From assembly GCF_009900765.1 (NCBI RefSeq), contig NZ_JAAABL010000035.1, forward strand, positions 1 to 41,714: 41,714 nucleotides of DNA. The letters are read 5' to 3'. Made by a program: the position numbers and the translations under genes. Of the stretch, positions 15,281-22,829 are shown piece by piece. This DNA is from Rhodovarius lipocyclicus. GTDB taxonomy: Bacteria > Pseudomonadota > Alphaproteobacteria > Acetobacterales > Acetobacteraceae. The first letter of the stretch is position 1; every line of letters begins with the position of its first letter. Below the pieces are notes generated by a model. It saw nothing but the letters and a program-made list of their open reading frames with translations, did not search any database and had not been told where the DNA came from.

Positions 15281-15494
15281 CGGGGGCCGTCTCGCTGACG
15301 GGCGGCATGGCGATGGCTGGCCCGCCGGTCAGGCGCACCACCTCCAGCCCCGGGGCCGGCAGGGGGGCGCCGGCGGCCAGCGAGGCGGGCTCCGGCATGG
15401 TGGCGCTGCCCACCGGGGCGCGCAGCTCGGCGGGCGTGCCGCATCCCGCCAGGATGGCACAGCAGACGGAAATCAGCGCGATAGAGCGGGACAT
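15234..15494 (-). CDS. Small putative lipoprotein, antisense to the operon
   Basis: An 86-residue frame whose N-terminus MSRSIALISVCCAILAGCG is a lipoprotein signal with lipobox LAGC (Cys18). The remainder is a proline/alanine-rich linker (APLPAPGLEVVRLTGGPAIAM) without a recognised domain. It lies opposite the gap between the permease and TolC genes, and its last 47 bp overlap the permease 3' end tail to tail. The ribosome site is weak and the start could instead be the ATG at 15512. The lipobox makes it more than a chance frame, but it remains a prediction. Confidence 0.5.
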   Translation of the reverse strand: MSRSIALISVCCAILAGCGTPAELRAPVGSATMPEPASLAAGAPLPAPGLEVVRLTGGPAIAMPPVSETAPAIPSATPRSDRGATP

Positions 15495-15571
15495 GCCGCG
15501 ACGATAGGCCATCGGCGCTTGTGCGGCCACGCTTGCTGATGACAATGGGAAACAGGCCTGGGAACGGAATT

Positions 15572-17068
15572 GTGAAGCACTGGCGTGTCATGACCGCGGG
15601 AACGCTGGCGGCGCTGCTGATGGCGGCACCCCCCGCCATGGCGCAGCAGCGCCGGGGGGAGCGTGCCGCCCCCACCGCTTCCGCCGCCCCGCGCTCCGCC
15701 ATCCCCGCCGGCCATGTGCCGCTGACGCTGGTGGAGGCCGTCTATCTGGGCCTGCGGGACAACCGGGCCATCCGCAGCGAGTTCCAGCAGCGCATCGCCG
15801 ACCGGTTCTCCCTGCGCGTGGCCGAGCGCGCCTTCACCCCCCGGCTGGATGTGGGGATCAACACCAGCTACGCCCGCACGGCGGGTGTCACCAGCCGCGC
15901 CACCACCGTGGGCCCGGTCGTGACCTGGGATGTGCCGACCGGCGCGCGCTTCACCTTCGGCTGGGCGAACAACAATGTCTCGACCCGGGGGCAGCCCGAC
16001 AGCAGCTTCTCCCAGCTCTCCTTCCAGGTGGTGCAGCCGCTGCTGGCGGGGGGCGGCATCGACTACGCCATGGCGCCCATCCGCATCGCCCGCATCCAGG
16101 AACGCAACAACCAGCTGCGCCTGAAGGGCAGCGTGATCGACCAGATCACCGGCATCATCCAGGCCTATCGCGCGCTGGTGCAGGGCCAGGAACAGCTGCG
16201 CATCGCCGATGAGGCGCTGCTGCGCGCCCGCGAATTGCTGGAGGTGAACCGCGCCCTGATCGCGGCCGGCCGCCTGGCGCAGGTGGAGCTGGTGCAGTCC
16301 GAGGCCGCGATCGCCCAGCAGGAACTCGGCGTTGTCTCCGCCCGCAACGGGCGGGAGAGCGCGCGCCTGGCGCTGCTGACGCTGATGGGCGTGGACCAGT
16401 CGAGCCGTGTCTGGGCGGTGGAACGCCCGGCCGCCCCCAGCGTGGAGGTCACGACCGAACGCGCCCTGGCCGTGGCGCTCGATCAGCAACCGAGCTTCCT
16501 GCAATCCCTGCTGGCGATCGAGATCGGGCGCATCAACCTCGATGTCGCGCGCAACCAGCGGCTGTGGGATGTCTCGCTGCTGGCGGGCGCCGGGCCCCAG
16601 GCCAGCCGCGCGGGCTATCTGGACACGGTGGCGGCGCTCGGCCGGGTGCGGTCGGATTTCAATGTGGGGCTGGTGGTGAACATCCCCATCGGCACCCTGA
16701 CGCGCGAACAGGCGGAGGTGAACGCCACCATCGCCCTGCGCCAGAGCCAGATCGCCGCCGACGCCGCCCGCGCCCGGGTGCGCCAGCAGGTGGAGGACGC
16801 GGCGCGCGGCGTGGAGGCCCAGCGCCGCCAGGCCGAACTCGCCCGCCGCGCCCGCGAACTGGCCCGGCAGCAATTGCAGGCGGAGCTGATCAAGCTGCAG
16901 GCCGGGCGGTCCTCCAACTTCCAGGTGGTGTCGTTCCAGACCTCGCTGCAACAGGCCGAGAGCCAGGAACTCTCGGCCGTCATCGCCTATCAGAACGCGC
17001 TCACTTCGCTCGATCAGGTGCTCGGCACCACGCTGGAGACATGGCAGATCAGCCTCAACCGGAACTGA
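15572..17068 (+). CDS. TolC-family outer-membrane efflux protein
   Basis: A 498-residue outer-membrane channel. I start at the GTG at 15572, behind GGAACGGAAT, giving an ideal Sec signal (VKHWRVMTAGTLAALLMAAP, cleavage after AMAQ). The body shows the duplicated OEP pattern of long amphipathic helices and short beta strands: LTLVEAVYLGLRDNRAIRSEFQ, PRLDVGINTSYART, then the second half LAVALDQQPSFLQSLLAIEIGRINLDVARNQRLWDVSLLAGAG and ending SLDQVLGTTLETWQI. It forms the outer-membrane duct for the MacB-like pump encoded upstream. Its last 28 bp overlap the adaptor gene, a coupling that argues the two are one transcript. Confidence 0.92.
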   Translation: MKHWRVMTAGTLAALLMAAPPAMAQQRRGERAAPTASAAPRSAIPAGHVPLTLVEAVYLGLRDNRAIRSEFQQRIADRFSLRVAERAFTPRLDVGINTSYARTAGVTSRATTVGPVVTWDVPTGARFTFGWANNNVSTRGQPDSSFSQLSFQVVQPLLAGGGIDYAMAPIRIARIQERNNQLRLKGSVIDQITGIIQAYRALVQGQEQLRIADEALLRARELLEVNRALIAAGRLAQVELVQSEAAIAQQELGVVSARNGRESARLALLTLMGVDQSSRVWAVERPAAPSVEVTTERALAVALDQQPSFLQSLLAIEIGRINLDVARNQRLWDVSLLAGAGPQASRAGYLDTVAALGRVRSDFNVGLVVNIPIGTLTREQAEVNATIALRQSQIAADAARARVRQQVEDAARGVEAQRRQAELARRARELARQQLQAELIKLQAGRSSNFQVVSFQTSLQQAESQELSAVIAYQNALTSLDQVLGTTLETWQISLNRN

Positions 17069-18822
17069 CCGCCGCCACCGAGAGGCAGGCGCTGGACCAC
17101 GCGACGCTGGAGGGCCTGGCGGACGGGGTGCTGACGGTCAGCGCCGATGGGCGCATCCGCACCCTGAACCCGGCCGGCGCGCGGCTGCTGGGGCTGGAAC
17201 CCGCCGAGGCCATCGGCGCCAGCCTGCACGCGCTGCTGCCCGAGGATGGCAGCGGCGATGCTTTCCTGGATGCCGTGCTGGCCCCCGTGGCCGGCGAGGC
17301 CGAGGCGGGCGGCAGCGTGGCCTATGGCGCGCGGCGGCTGGCGGTGCGCAGCCGCGCCCACCGGCTGACCCAGGGCCCCGATGCCGGCCGGCTGGTGCTG
17401 ACCGCCAGCTTCACCGACGTGACGGAGCTGGAACGCCTGGCCCAGGCCGAGCAGGCCCTGGCCGCCCAGCTGCGCGAGCAGAACGCCCAACTGCAAACCG
17501 CCTTCCGGGAGTTGGAGGCGGCCCATGAGCAGATGCGCACCACCGGCCGGCGCATCCAGATGGCCCGCACGGTGGCCACCGGCGGCGTGTTCCTGCTGTT
17601 CCTGGCCGCCGGGCTCTATGCCTGGAAGAACACGGGGGTGGACCTGTTCCCGTCCTCCGGCCCGGCGATGATGGCCGACAGCGTGGTGGTGGCGCCGCGC
17701 CCCGTCACCTCCCGCATCGCGGTGGTCGGCGCGCTGGATGCCGGGCAGTTGGTGAATGTGGTGGGGCCCTTCGACGGGCTCGTGCGCAGCCGCAGCTTCC
17801 GCTACGGCGGCGCGGTGCAGCGCGGCGAGCCCCTGCTGGTGCTGGACACCGGCGAGACCGAAGTGCGCCTGCGCGAGGCCCGCAGCGCCGAGATCCGTGC
17901 CCGCCAGCGGGTGGAGGAGCTGCGCGGCTGGGCCAATGGCTTCGAGGCCGCGCGCGCCCGCCGCGCGCTGGCCGCCGCGGAAATGGAGGCGGGCGACCTG
18001 CGCACCCGGGTGGGCCAATCGGCCACGCTGCTGGCGCGCGGCATCATCCCCGCCGAGGAACACCGCAACCTGGTGCAGCAGCAGCGCAACCAGCTGTTGC
18101 AGATGCAGGCCGCGCGGCAGGACCTCGATTCCACCCTGGCCCGGGGCGACAGCGAACATCTGCGCATCGCCGAATTCGAACTGGCCAATGCCGAGACCAA
18201 GGTGCGGGAGCTGGAGCAGGATATCGCCCAGGCCGCCGTCTCGGCCCCGGTCTCCGGCGTCGTGCTGCTGCCGCCGGACCCGCCGGGCGGCGGCCGGCCG
18301 CAGACGGTGGAGGTCGGCAGCCGGGTGCAGCGCGGCCAGACCGTGTTCACCATCGGCGACCTGGAAACCTTCCAGGTGCGCGCCATGGTCGATGAGATCG
18401 ACGTGACCAAGCTGCGCCTGGACCAGCCGGTGGAGGTCACGGGCGATGCCTTCAGCGAACTCACCCTGCGCGGCCGGGTGGCCAGCATCGCGGCCCAGGC
18501 CTCCTCCGAGGGCGGCAGCCGCTCCGGCCTGCCGAGCTTCGCGGTGACGGTGGTGATCGAGGGCATCACCCCCGAGCAGCGGCCGCGCCTGGCGGTGGGC
18601 ATGTCCGCCAACCTGTCCATCATCACCCACGACAACCCCGCCGCGATCGTACTGCCCGCCGAGGCGGTGCAGGAGGGCCCGGCGGGGCGTTTCGTGCGCC
18701 TGCGCCAGGGCGGCGCGGTGCGGGAGGTGCCGGTGACCATCGGCATCGCCACCCCCGACGGGATCGAGGTGCGCGGCGCCCTCAACCCCGGCGACATTGT
18801 ACTTCTGGGAGTTGGACGATGA
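17041..18822 (+). CDS. Periplasmic adaptor (HlyD/MacA type) fused to a cytoplasmic PAS domain
   Basis: A 593-residue protein with an unusual order of parts. Residues ~18-128 form a PAS fold (GLADGVLTVSADGRIRTLNP; NPAGARLLGLEPAEAIG; PAC end LVLTASFTDVTELERL). Residues ~130-172 are a heptad-rich coiled coil (AQAEQALAAQLREQNAQLQT). One membrane helix spans ~176-196. The periplasmic part is an adaptor: lipoyl-like half-motifs at ~240-270 (GPFDGLVRSRSFRYGGAVQR) and ~400-440 (SAPVSGVVLL; GSRVQRGQTVFTIGD) flank an alpha-hairpin (~275-395), then a beta-barrel and membrane-proximal end. Adaptors normally have only a few cytoplasmic residues; here a sensor module replaces them. No LOV cysteine motif or obvious haem signature is seen. 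It overlaps tolC by 28 bp and oxyR by ATGA. Confidence 0.92.
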   Translation: MADQPQPELTAATERQALDHATLEGLADGVLTVSADGRIRTLNPAGARLLGLEPAEAIGASLHALLPEDGSGDAFLDAVLAPVAGEAEAGGSVAYGARRLAVRSRAHRLTQGPDAGRLVLTASFTDVTELERLAQAEQALAAQLREQNAQLQTAFRELEAAHEQMRTTGRRIQMARTVATGGVFLLFLAAGLYAWKNTGVDLFPSSGPAMMADSVVVAPRPVTSRIAVVGALDAGQLVNVVGPFDGLVRSRSFRYGGAVQRGEPLLVLDTGETEVRLREARSAEIRARQRVEELRGWANGFEAARARRALAAAEMEAGDLRTRVGQSATLLARGIIPAEEHRNLVQQQRNQLLQMQAARQDLDSTLARGDSEHLRIAEFELANAETKVRELEQDIAQAAVSAPVSGVVLLPPDPPGGGRPQTVEVGSRVQRGQTVFTIGDLETFQVRAMVDEIDVTKLRLDQPVEVTGDAFSELTLRGRVASIAAQASSEGGSRSGLPSFAVTVVIEGITPEQRPRLAVGMSANLSIITHDNPAAIVLPAEAVQEGPAGRFVRLRQGGAVREVPVTIGIATPDGIEVRGALNPGDIVLLGVGR

Positions 18823-19778
18823 ACGTCTCCGGCCTGTCGCTGCGTGACCTGGAATATGTGGTCGCGGTGGCGGAAAACCTACATTTCGGCCGCGCGGCCC
18901 AGGCGTGCTCGGTCAGCCAGCCCACCCTGTCGGCACAAATACGCAAGCTGGAGGACTGGCTCGGCTTCGATATCTTCGAGCGCGCGCCCCGCCAGGTGCT
19001 GCTGACCGAACGCGGCCAGCAGGTGGTCTCCCAGGCACGGATCATCCTGGGCGAGAGCCGGCGGCTGCTGGAACTGGCCCAGGCCGGAGGCGAGCCGCTG
19101 TCGGGCAATTTCCGCCTGGGGGTGATCTCCACCCTCGGCCCCTATCTGCTGCCGCTGCTGCTGAAGCCGCTGCGCGATGCCTACCCCAAGCTGCGGCTGC
19201 TGATCACGGAGGGGCTGACCTGGCAGCTGCTGACCCAGCTGGAACAGGGGCAGCTGGATGCCGTGCTGGCCTCCGGCCCTGTCAAGGATTCGGACCTGAC
19301 GGAGCTGCCGGTCTTCTTCGAGACCTTCGTGCTGGCCGTGCCGCGCGACCACGCGCTGGCCACGGTGGACAGGGTCACGCTGGCCGACATCCATGCCCAG
19401 GAGCTGATCCTGCTGAATGACGGGCATTGCCTGCGCGACCAGGTGCTGGGCATCTGCCCCGCCCGCGACCGCGGCACCCGCCCGGGCGACGTGCTGCAGG
19501 CCTCGAGCCTGGAGACCCTGCGCCAGATGGTGGGGGCCAGCATCGGCTGCTCGCTGATGCCGCGCCTGGCGGTGGCGGTGGGCGCGCTGCTGGATGACAT
19601 GGTGGCCTATCGCCGCCTGCAGGGCGGCGAGGAGCCGGGCCGCACCCTGTCACTGTATCACCGCCCCAGCTTCGGCCGCATCCGCGACGTGCGCCTGCTG
19701 CGGGAGGCGATGCGCGACGCGCTGGGCCCCACGGGGCTGGTGCGGCTGCTGGGTGCCTCGATCCGTGCCACAGGCTGA
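18819..19778 (+). CDS. oxyR: OxyR, hydrogen-peroxide-sensing LysR regulator
   Basis: A 319-residue regulator closely matching E. coli OxyR throughout: LSLRDLEYVVAVAENLHFGR, VSQPTLSAQIRKLEDWLG, GPYLLPLLLKPL, and the redox loop DGHCLRDQVLGIC. Cys204 and Cys213 have the same nine-residue spacing as the peroxide-reactive and resolving cysteines (199/208) of E. coli OxyR. SSLETLRQMVGASIG follows, as in the family. Its ATG overlaps the adaptor's stop (ATGA), with GGGAG upstream, so it is co-expressed with the efflux genes. katG or ahpCF, the usual neighbours, are absent here. Confidence 0.93.
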   Translation: MNVSGLSLRDLEYVVAVAENLHFGRAAQACSVSQPTLSAQIRKLEDWLGFDIFERAPRQVLLTERGQQVVSQARIILGESRRLLELAQAGGEPLSGNFRLGVISTLGPYLLPLLLKPLRDAYPKLRLLITEGLTWQLLTQLEQGQLDAVLASGPVKDSDLTELPVFFETFVLAVPRDHALATVDRVTLADIHAQELILLNDGHCLRDQVLGICPARDRGTRPGDVLQASSLETLRQMVGASIGCSLMPRLAVAVGALLDDMVAYRRLQGGEEPGRTLSLYHRPSFGRIRDVRLLREAMRDALGPTGLVRLLGASIRATG

Positions 19779-19851
19779 GAGCGGTCATGTTGCGGCGCGT
19801 AATTCTGTGCCGGGGGCATTCGACAGGCGCCGCGCCACCACCTATGATCGC

Positions 19852-20199
19852 ATGATGATCCGTGCCGTTCTCGCCCTGACGCTCCCTGTCGCCCTGGCCG
19901 CCTGCGCCGGGCCGAATTTCGCGGCCTCCGGCGGCAGCGGCGATGTGGGCAGCACCAACCGCGACCGCAGCGCCTATCTGGCCAGCTGCCGGGAGCAAGC
20001 GAATCGGGTGCTGGAACGCCAGGACCGCGGCCAGCTGATGCGTGAGGACGAGCGCGGCGTGCGCGTGGGCACGGATGCCGCGGCATCGGGCATGCGCAGC
20101 CAGATCGACCAGCTGGGCCGGCAGTTCCGCCGCGACCAGCTGGCTGCCGAATGCGCCCGCCAGGGCGCGCCGACCGTGCCGGACCGCGCGGCCCGCTAA
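19852..20199 (+). CDS. Small putative lipoprotein
   Basis: A 115-residue protein. MMIRAVLALTLPVALAACAG is a clear lipoprotein signal with lipobox LAAC (Cys18). The mature part is polar and probably helical (RSAYLASCREQANRVLERQD ... QIDQLGRQFRRDQLAAECAR), with two further cysteines that could pair in the periplasm. I recognise no named family. It follows oxyR by 73 bp on the same strand, so readthrough from the efflux operon is possible. Two in-frame ATGs (19852, 19855) are equivalent candidates. Confidence 0.72.
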   Translation: MMIRAVLALTLPVALAACAGPNFAASGGSGDVGSTNRDRSAYLASCREQANRVLERQDRGQLMREDERGVRVGTDAAASGMRSQIDQLGRQFRRDQLAAECARQGAPTVPDRAAR

Positions 20200-20200
20200 C

Positions 20201-20404
20201 TCAATACAGGCTGTGCTGGTCGCGGCCGCGTTCCAGCAGCCGCAGCCCCAGCACCAGGGCCAGCCCCGCGCCCGCCGCCGTCAGGGCGGCATAGAGCGGC
20301 GCGATCCGGCCGGGGGTCAGCCCGTCCGTCATCAGCACCGCCACCACCATCAGGATCAAGGCCAGGCCCGTGCCCACCAGGGCCAGGCCAATGCGCTGCA
20401 ACAT
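20201..20404 (-). CDS. Small two-helix membrane protein
   Basis: A 67-residue protein, MLQRIGLALVGTGLALILMV then AVLMTDGLTPGRIAPLYAALTAAGAGLALVLGLRLLERGRDQHSLY. There are two hydrophobic segments (about 5-25 and 35-57) joined by a short loop. ATG 20404 is preferred over 20431 because AAAGGAAG precedes it at ideal distance. It converges with the lipoprotein gene, with 1 bp between stops. No family recognised. Confidence 0.6.
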   Translation of the reverse strand: MLQRIGLALVGTGLALILMVVAVLMTDGLTPGRIAPLYAALTAAGAGLALVLGLRLLERGRDQHSLY

Positions 20405-20550
20405 GGCAATCTTCCTTTCGCCCTGCACCATGGCTGGGCGAGGCGGCAGGAAGCCGCCGAGGAAAAGGCCATTTCATGGCATTGCGCCACGGCCCCCCTT
20501 CCCCGATCATCGGCGTCTGACTTTCGGTTCTTGCCCGGGGAATGCCACAC

Positions 20551-21399
20551 ATGAAACGCCTGCTGCTGGCGGCCGCCCTTTCGGCCCTGCCCTTCCTTTC
20601 GCCCCCCGTCCAGGCGCAGACGGCCCAGCCGCCGCTGCGCTGCGCGGTGGACGGCACCTTCGCCCCCCACGCCTTCCCCGCCCTGTCGGGCGGCGTGCAG
20701 GGCTTCCAGATCGACCTGTTCCGCGAAGTCGCGCGCCGCATGGGCCGTGAGCTGGTGGTGGACAGCGCGAATTTCGCGGGGCTGATCCCGGCGATGAACG
20801 CCGGGCGCTACGATTTCCTCTGCGCCCCCGTGACCGTCACGCGCGAACGCGCGGAACAGCTGCTGTTCACCGAGGGCTATCTGTGGACGGAGCTGCAATT
20901 CGGTATCCGCCGCGGCAGCCAGCCCATCCGCACCGAGGAAGACCTGCGCGGCGCCACCGTCTCGGTCAACAAGGGCACGCCCTACGAGAACTGGGTGAAC
21001 GCGAACCGCGAGCGCCTGAACCTGACGCCGCTGGTGTTCGACAGCCAGGCCGACGCGGCCCAGGCCGTGATCCAGGGCCGGGCGCGCGCCAACCTCGCGG
21101 GGAACACCGTGGTGCGCTACACCGCCAGCCGCAGCCCGCAATATGTGGCCGACTACGTGCTGCCGGGCACCCGCCTGCATTGGGGCAGCCCCTTCCCGCG
21201 TGAAGCCACCGCCCTGCGCCGCCAGGTGGAGGATGTGCTGGTCTGCATGAAGCGCGACGGCACGGTGGCCCGCCTTTCCGAACGCTGGTTCGGCAACCGC
21301 CCCGGCCCCGATCAGGCCGAGGTGATCGAGTTCCCGGGCTATGGCCCGCCGGACATGCCGGGCTATGATCCCACCCCGCAGAACCCGACCTGCGGCTGA
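20551..21399 (+). CDS. Polar amino acid ABC transporter, substrate-binding protein (SBP_bac_3)
   Basis: A 282-residue periplasmic binding protein. A Sec signal (MKRLLLAAALSALPFLSPPV, cleaving after VQAQ) precedes the two-lobe amino-acid/opine-binding fold: LRCAVDGTFAPHAFP, GFQIDLFREVARRMG, YDFLCAPVTVTRERAEQLLFTEGY, then the hinge region LRGATVSVNKGTPYENWV. Most family members bind an amino acid alpha-carboxylate through an arginine; the conserved VTVTRERAE segment fits, but the ligand is not identifiable. The ATG at 20551 is favoured over 20542 by spacing from GGGGA. It heads an operon with two permease genes, with a strong hairpin between. Confidence 0.92.
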   Translation: MKRLLLAAALSALPFLSPPVQAQTAQPPLRCAVDGTFAPHAFPALSGGVQGFQIDLFREVARRMGRELVVDSANFAGLIPAMNAGRYDFLCAPVTVTRERAEQLLFTEGYLWTELQFGIRRGSQPIRTEEDLRGATVSVNKGTPYENWVNANRERLNLTPLVFDSQADAAQAVIQGRARANLAGNTVVRYTASRSPQYVADYVLPGTRLHWGSPFPREATALRRQVEDVLVCMKRDGTVARLSERWFGNRPGPDQAEVIEFPGYGPPDMPGYDPTPQNPTCG

Positions 21400-21407
21400 G
21401 AATAGAA

Positions 21408-21427
21408 GGGCGCCGGAAACGGCGCCC
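21408..21427 (+). terminator. Intercistronic hairpin (8-bp stem, GAAA loop)
   Basis: Perfect arms GGGCGCCG and CGGCGCCC enclose a GNRA-type GAAA tetraloop, followed by TGTTCATTTG. It lies 8 bp after the binding-protein stop and 12 bp before the first permease ATG. Such hairpins commonly end part of the transcripts or protect the upstream mRNA, giving more binding protein than permease. Confidence 0.75.
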
Positions 21428-21438
21428 TGTTCATTTGC

Positions 21439-22119
21439 ATGACCAACCTCGACCGTTTCCTCGATAATTTCTTCAATGCCCGGATCGCGGCGCAATGGGC
21501 GCCCAAGATCCTGGACGGCATGGGCGTGACCGTGCTGCTGGCCATCGCCGTGATCGTGGCGGGGCTGGCGGCGGGGCTCGGCCTCGCGGTGCTGCGCGCC
21601 ATGGGCGTGCGGGTGCTGAACTGGGCCATCATCTTCATCGTCGACCTGTTCCGCGCCCTGCCGCCGCTGGTCGTGATCGTGCTGATCTTCTTCGGCCTGC
21701 CCGCCATCGACATCCAGCTGGACGGGTTCTGGGCGGCCTGGCTCGCCCTCTCCCTCATCCTCGCGGCCTTCGCCGAGGAAGTGTTCTGGGCCGGCATCAC
21801 CTCCGTGCCCAAGGGCCAGTGGGAGGCATCGCGCTCCCTCGGCCTCGGCTTCCTCGTCACCTTCTTCCTGGTGGTGCTGCCCCAGGCCATCCGCATGGTG
21901 GTGCCGCCGCTGGTCAACCGCACCATCGCCATCACCAAGGGCACCGCACTCGCCTCCGTCGTCGCGGTGCCGGAGATTTTGGGCGCGGCGCAATCGGCCG
22001 TCTCGCATTCCTTCAACGCGACGCCGCTGACGATGGCGGCCGCGGCCTATCTCGCGCTGTTCATTCCCGTGGTGCTCGCCGGCCGCTGGATCGAAACGCG
22101 CTTCGCGTGGAAACGCTGA
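21439..22119 (+). CDS. Polar amino acid ABC transporter permease 1
   Basis: A 226-residue inner-membrane permease of the His/Glu/Gln/Arg/opine class. About five membrane helices are visible, starting at MGVTVLLAIAVIVAGLAAGL. The conserved DLFRALPPLVVIVLIFFGLP opens the core, and the EAA loop is KGQWEASRSLGLGFLVTFFLVVLPQAIR. It pairs with the second permease encoded 2 bp downstream to form the heterodimeric channel. No ATPase gene follows, so the energising subunit must be encoded elsewhere or shared. Confidence 0.92.
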   Translation: MTNLDRFLDNFFNARIAAQWAPKILDGMGVTVLLAIAVIVAGLAAGLGLAVLRAMGVRVLNWAIIFIVDLFRALPPLVVIVLIFFGLPAIDIQLDGFWAAWLALSLILAAFAEEVFWAGITSVPKGQWEASRSLGLGFLVTFFLVVLPQAIRMVVPPLVNRTIAITKGTALASVVAVPEILGAAQSAVSHSFNATPLTMAAAAYLALFIPVVLAGRWIETRFAWKR

Positions 22120-22121
22120 CC

Positions 22122-22796
22122 ATGCAGGATTTCATCGACGGCTTCTTCTCGCTGGAGATCCTGCGCGAAGCCTCCCCCATCCTGATCCAGGGGCTGCTCC
22201 AGACGCTGCTGCTCTCGGCCATGGTGGTGCCGATCGGCATCGCGGGGGGCATCATCCTCGGCATCGCCTCCACCATCCGCAACCCTTGGCTGCGGCTGCC
22301 CATCGCGGCCTGGGTGGACCTGTTCCGCGCCCTGCCGCCGCTGGTGCTGCTGGTCTTCGTCTATGCCGGCCTGCCCTTCGCGGGGCTGGAGGTGAATGCC
22401 TGGCAGGCGGTGGCGATCGGCTTCTTCCTCAACACCGGGGCCTATTACGGCGAGATCATCCGCGCCGGCATCGAAAGCGTGCCGGCCGGCCAGGCGGAGG
22501 CCGCCCGCGCCCTCGGCCTGTCGCGCTACCACACCATGCGGCTGGTGGTGCTGCCGCAGGCCATCCGCAACGTGCTGCCGGACCTCGTCTCCAACACGCT
22601 GGAGGTGGTGAAGCTGACCTCCATCGCCAGCGTGGTGGCCCTGCCGGAACTGCTGTTCCAGGCACGGCAGGCGCAGAGCGTGACCTATAACGCGACCCCC
22701 ATCATGGCGGCGGCGGTGGCCTATTTCATCCTGCTGTGGCCGCTGGTGCGGGTGCTGTCGCGGTTGGAGAACAAGCAGATGGCGGGGAAGCGGTAG
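22122..22796 (+). CDS. Polar amino acid ABC transporter permease 2
   Basis: A 224-residue partner permease with the same architecture: WVDLFRALPPLVLLVFVYAG, periplasmic loop and AYYGEIIRAGIESVPAGQAE leading into the EAA motif AARALGLSRYHTMRLVVLPQAIRNVLPDL. The ATG lies 2 bp after the upstream stop. The expected downstream ATPase is missing; instead a composite foldback repeat fills the next 213 bp and an unrelated transporter operon begins. Confidence 0.92.
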   Translation: MQDFIDGFFSLEILREASPILIQGLLQTLLLSAMVVPIGIAGGIILGIASTIRNPWLRLPIAAWVDLFRALPPLVLLVFVYAGLPFAGLEVNAWQAVAIGFFLNTGAYYGEIIRAGIESVPAGQAEAARALGLSRYHTMRLVVLPQAIRNVLPDLVSNTLEVVKLTSIASVVALPELLFQARQAQSVTYNATPIMAAAVAYFILLWPLVRVLSRLENKQMAGKR

Positions 22797-22804
22797 CGAA
22801 AAGG

Positions 22805-22825
22805 CCAGGGGGCGCCGCCCCCTGG
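22805..22825. repeat. 9-3-9 palindrome
   Basis: Perfect arms CCAGGGGGC and GCCCCCTGG around GCC, 8 bp after the permease stop; probably also the operon's transcript-end hairpin. It has the same geometry as the palindromes at 2756, 13105, 22989 and 41460. Confidence 0.8.
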
Positions 22826-22829
22826 ACCC

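Noticed and set aside
15473-16951. 492-residue reverse-strand frame opposite tolC
   Set aside because: Shadow of the TolC coding sequence; histidine- and glutamine-rich with no motifs or ribosome site.
16564-17040. Longer N-terminus (extra 159 residues) for the PAS-adaptor
   Set aside because: The extension lies in tolC, is Gly/Arg-rich and unlike protein. The PAS domain begins shortly after ATG 17041.
17014-18630. 538-residue reverse-strand frame opposite the PAS-adaptor gene
   Set aside because: Antisense shadow of low complexity. The forward frame has clear PAS and adaptor motifs.
20356-22008. 550-residue reverse-strand frame over the amino acid transporter genes
   Set aside because: Spans two clear genes on the other strand, with no domain or signal sequence.
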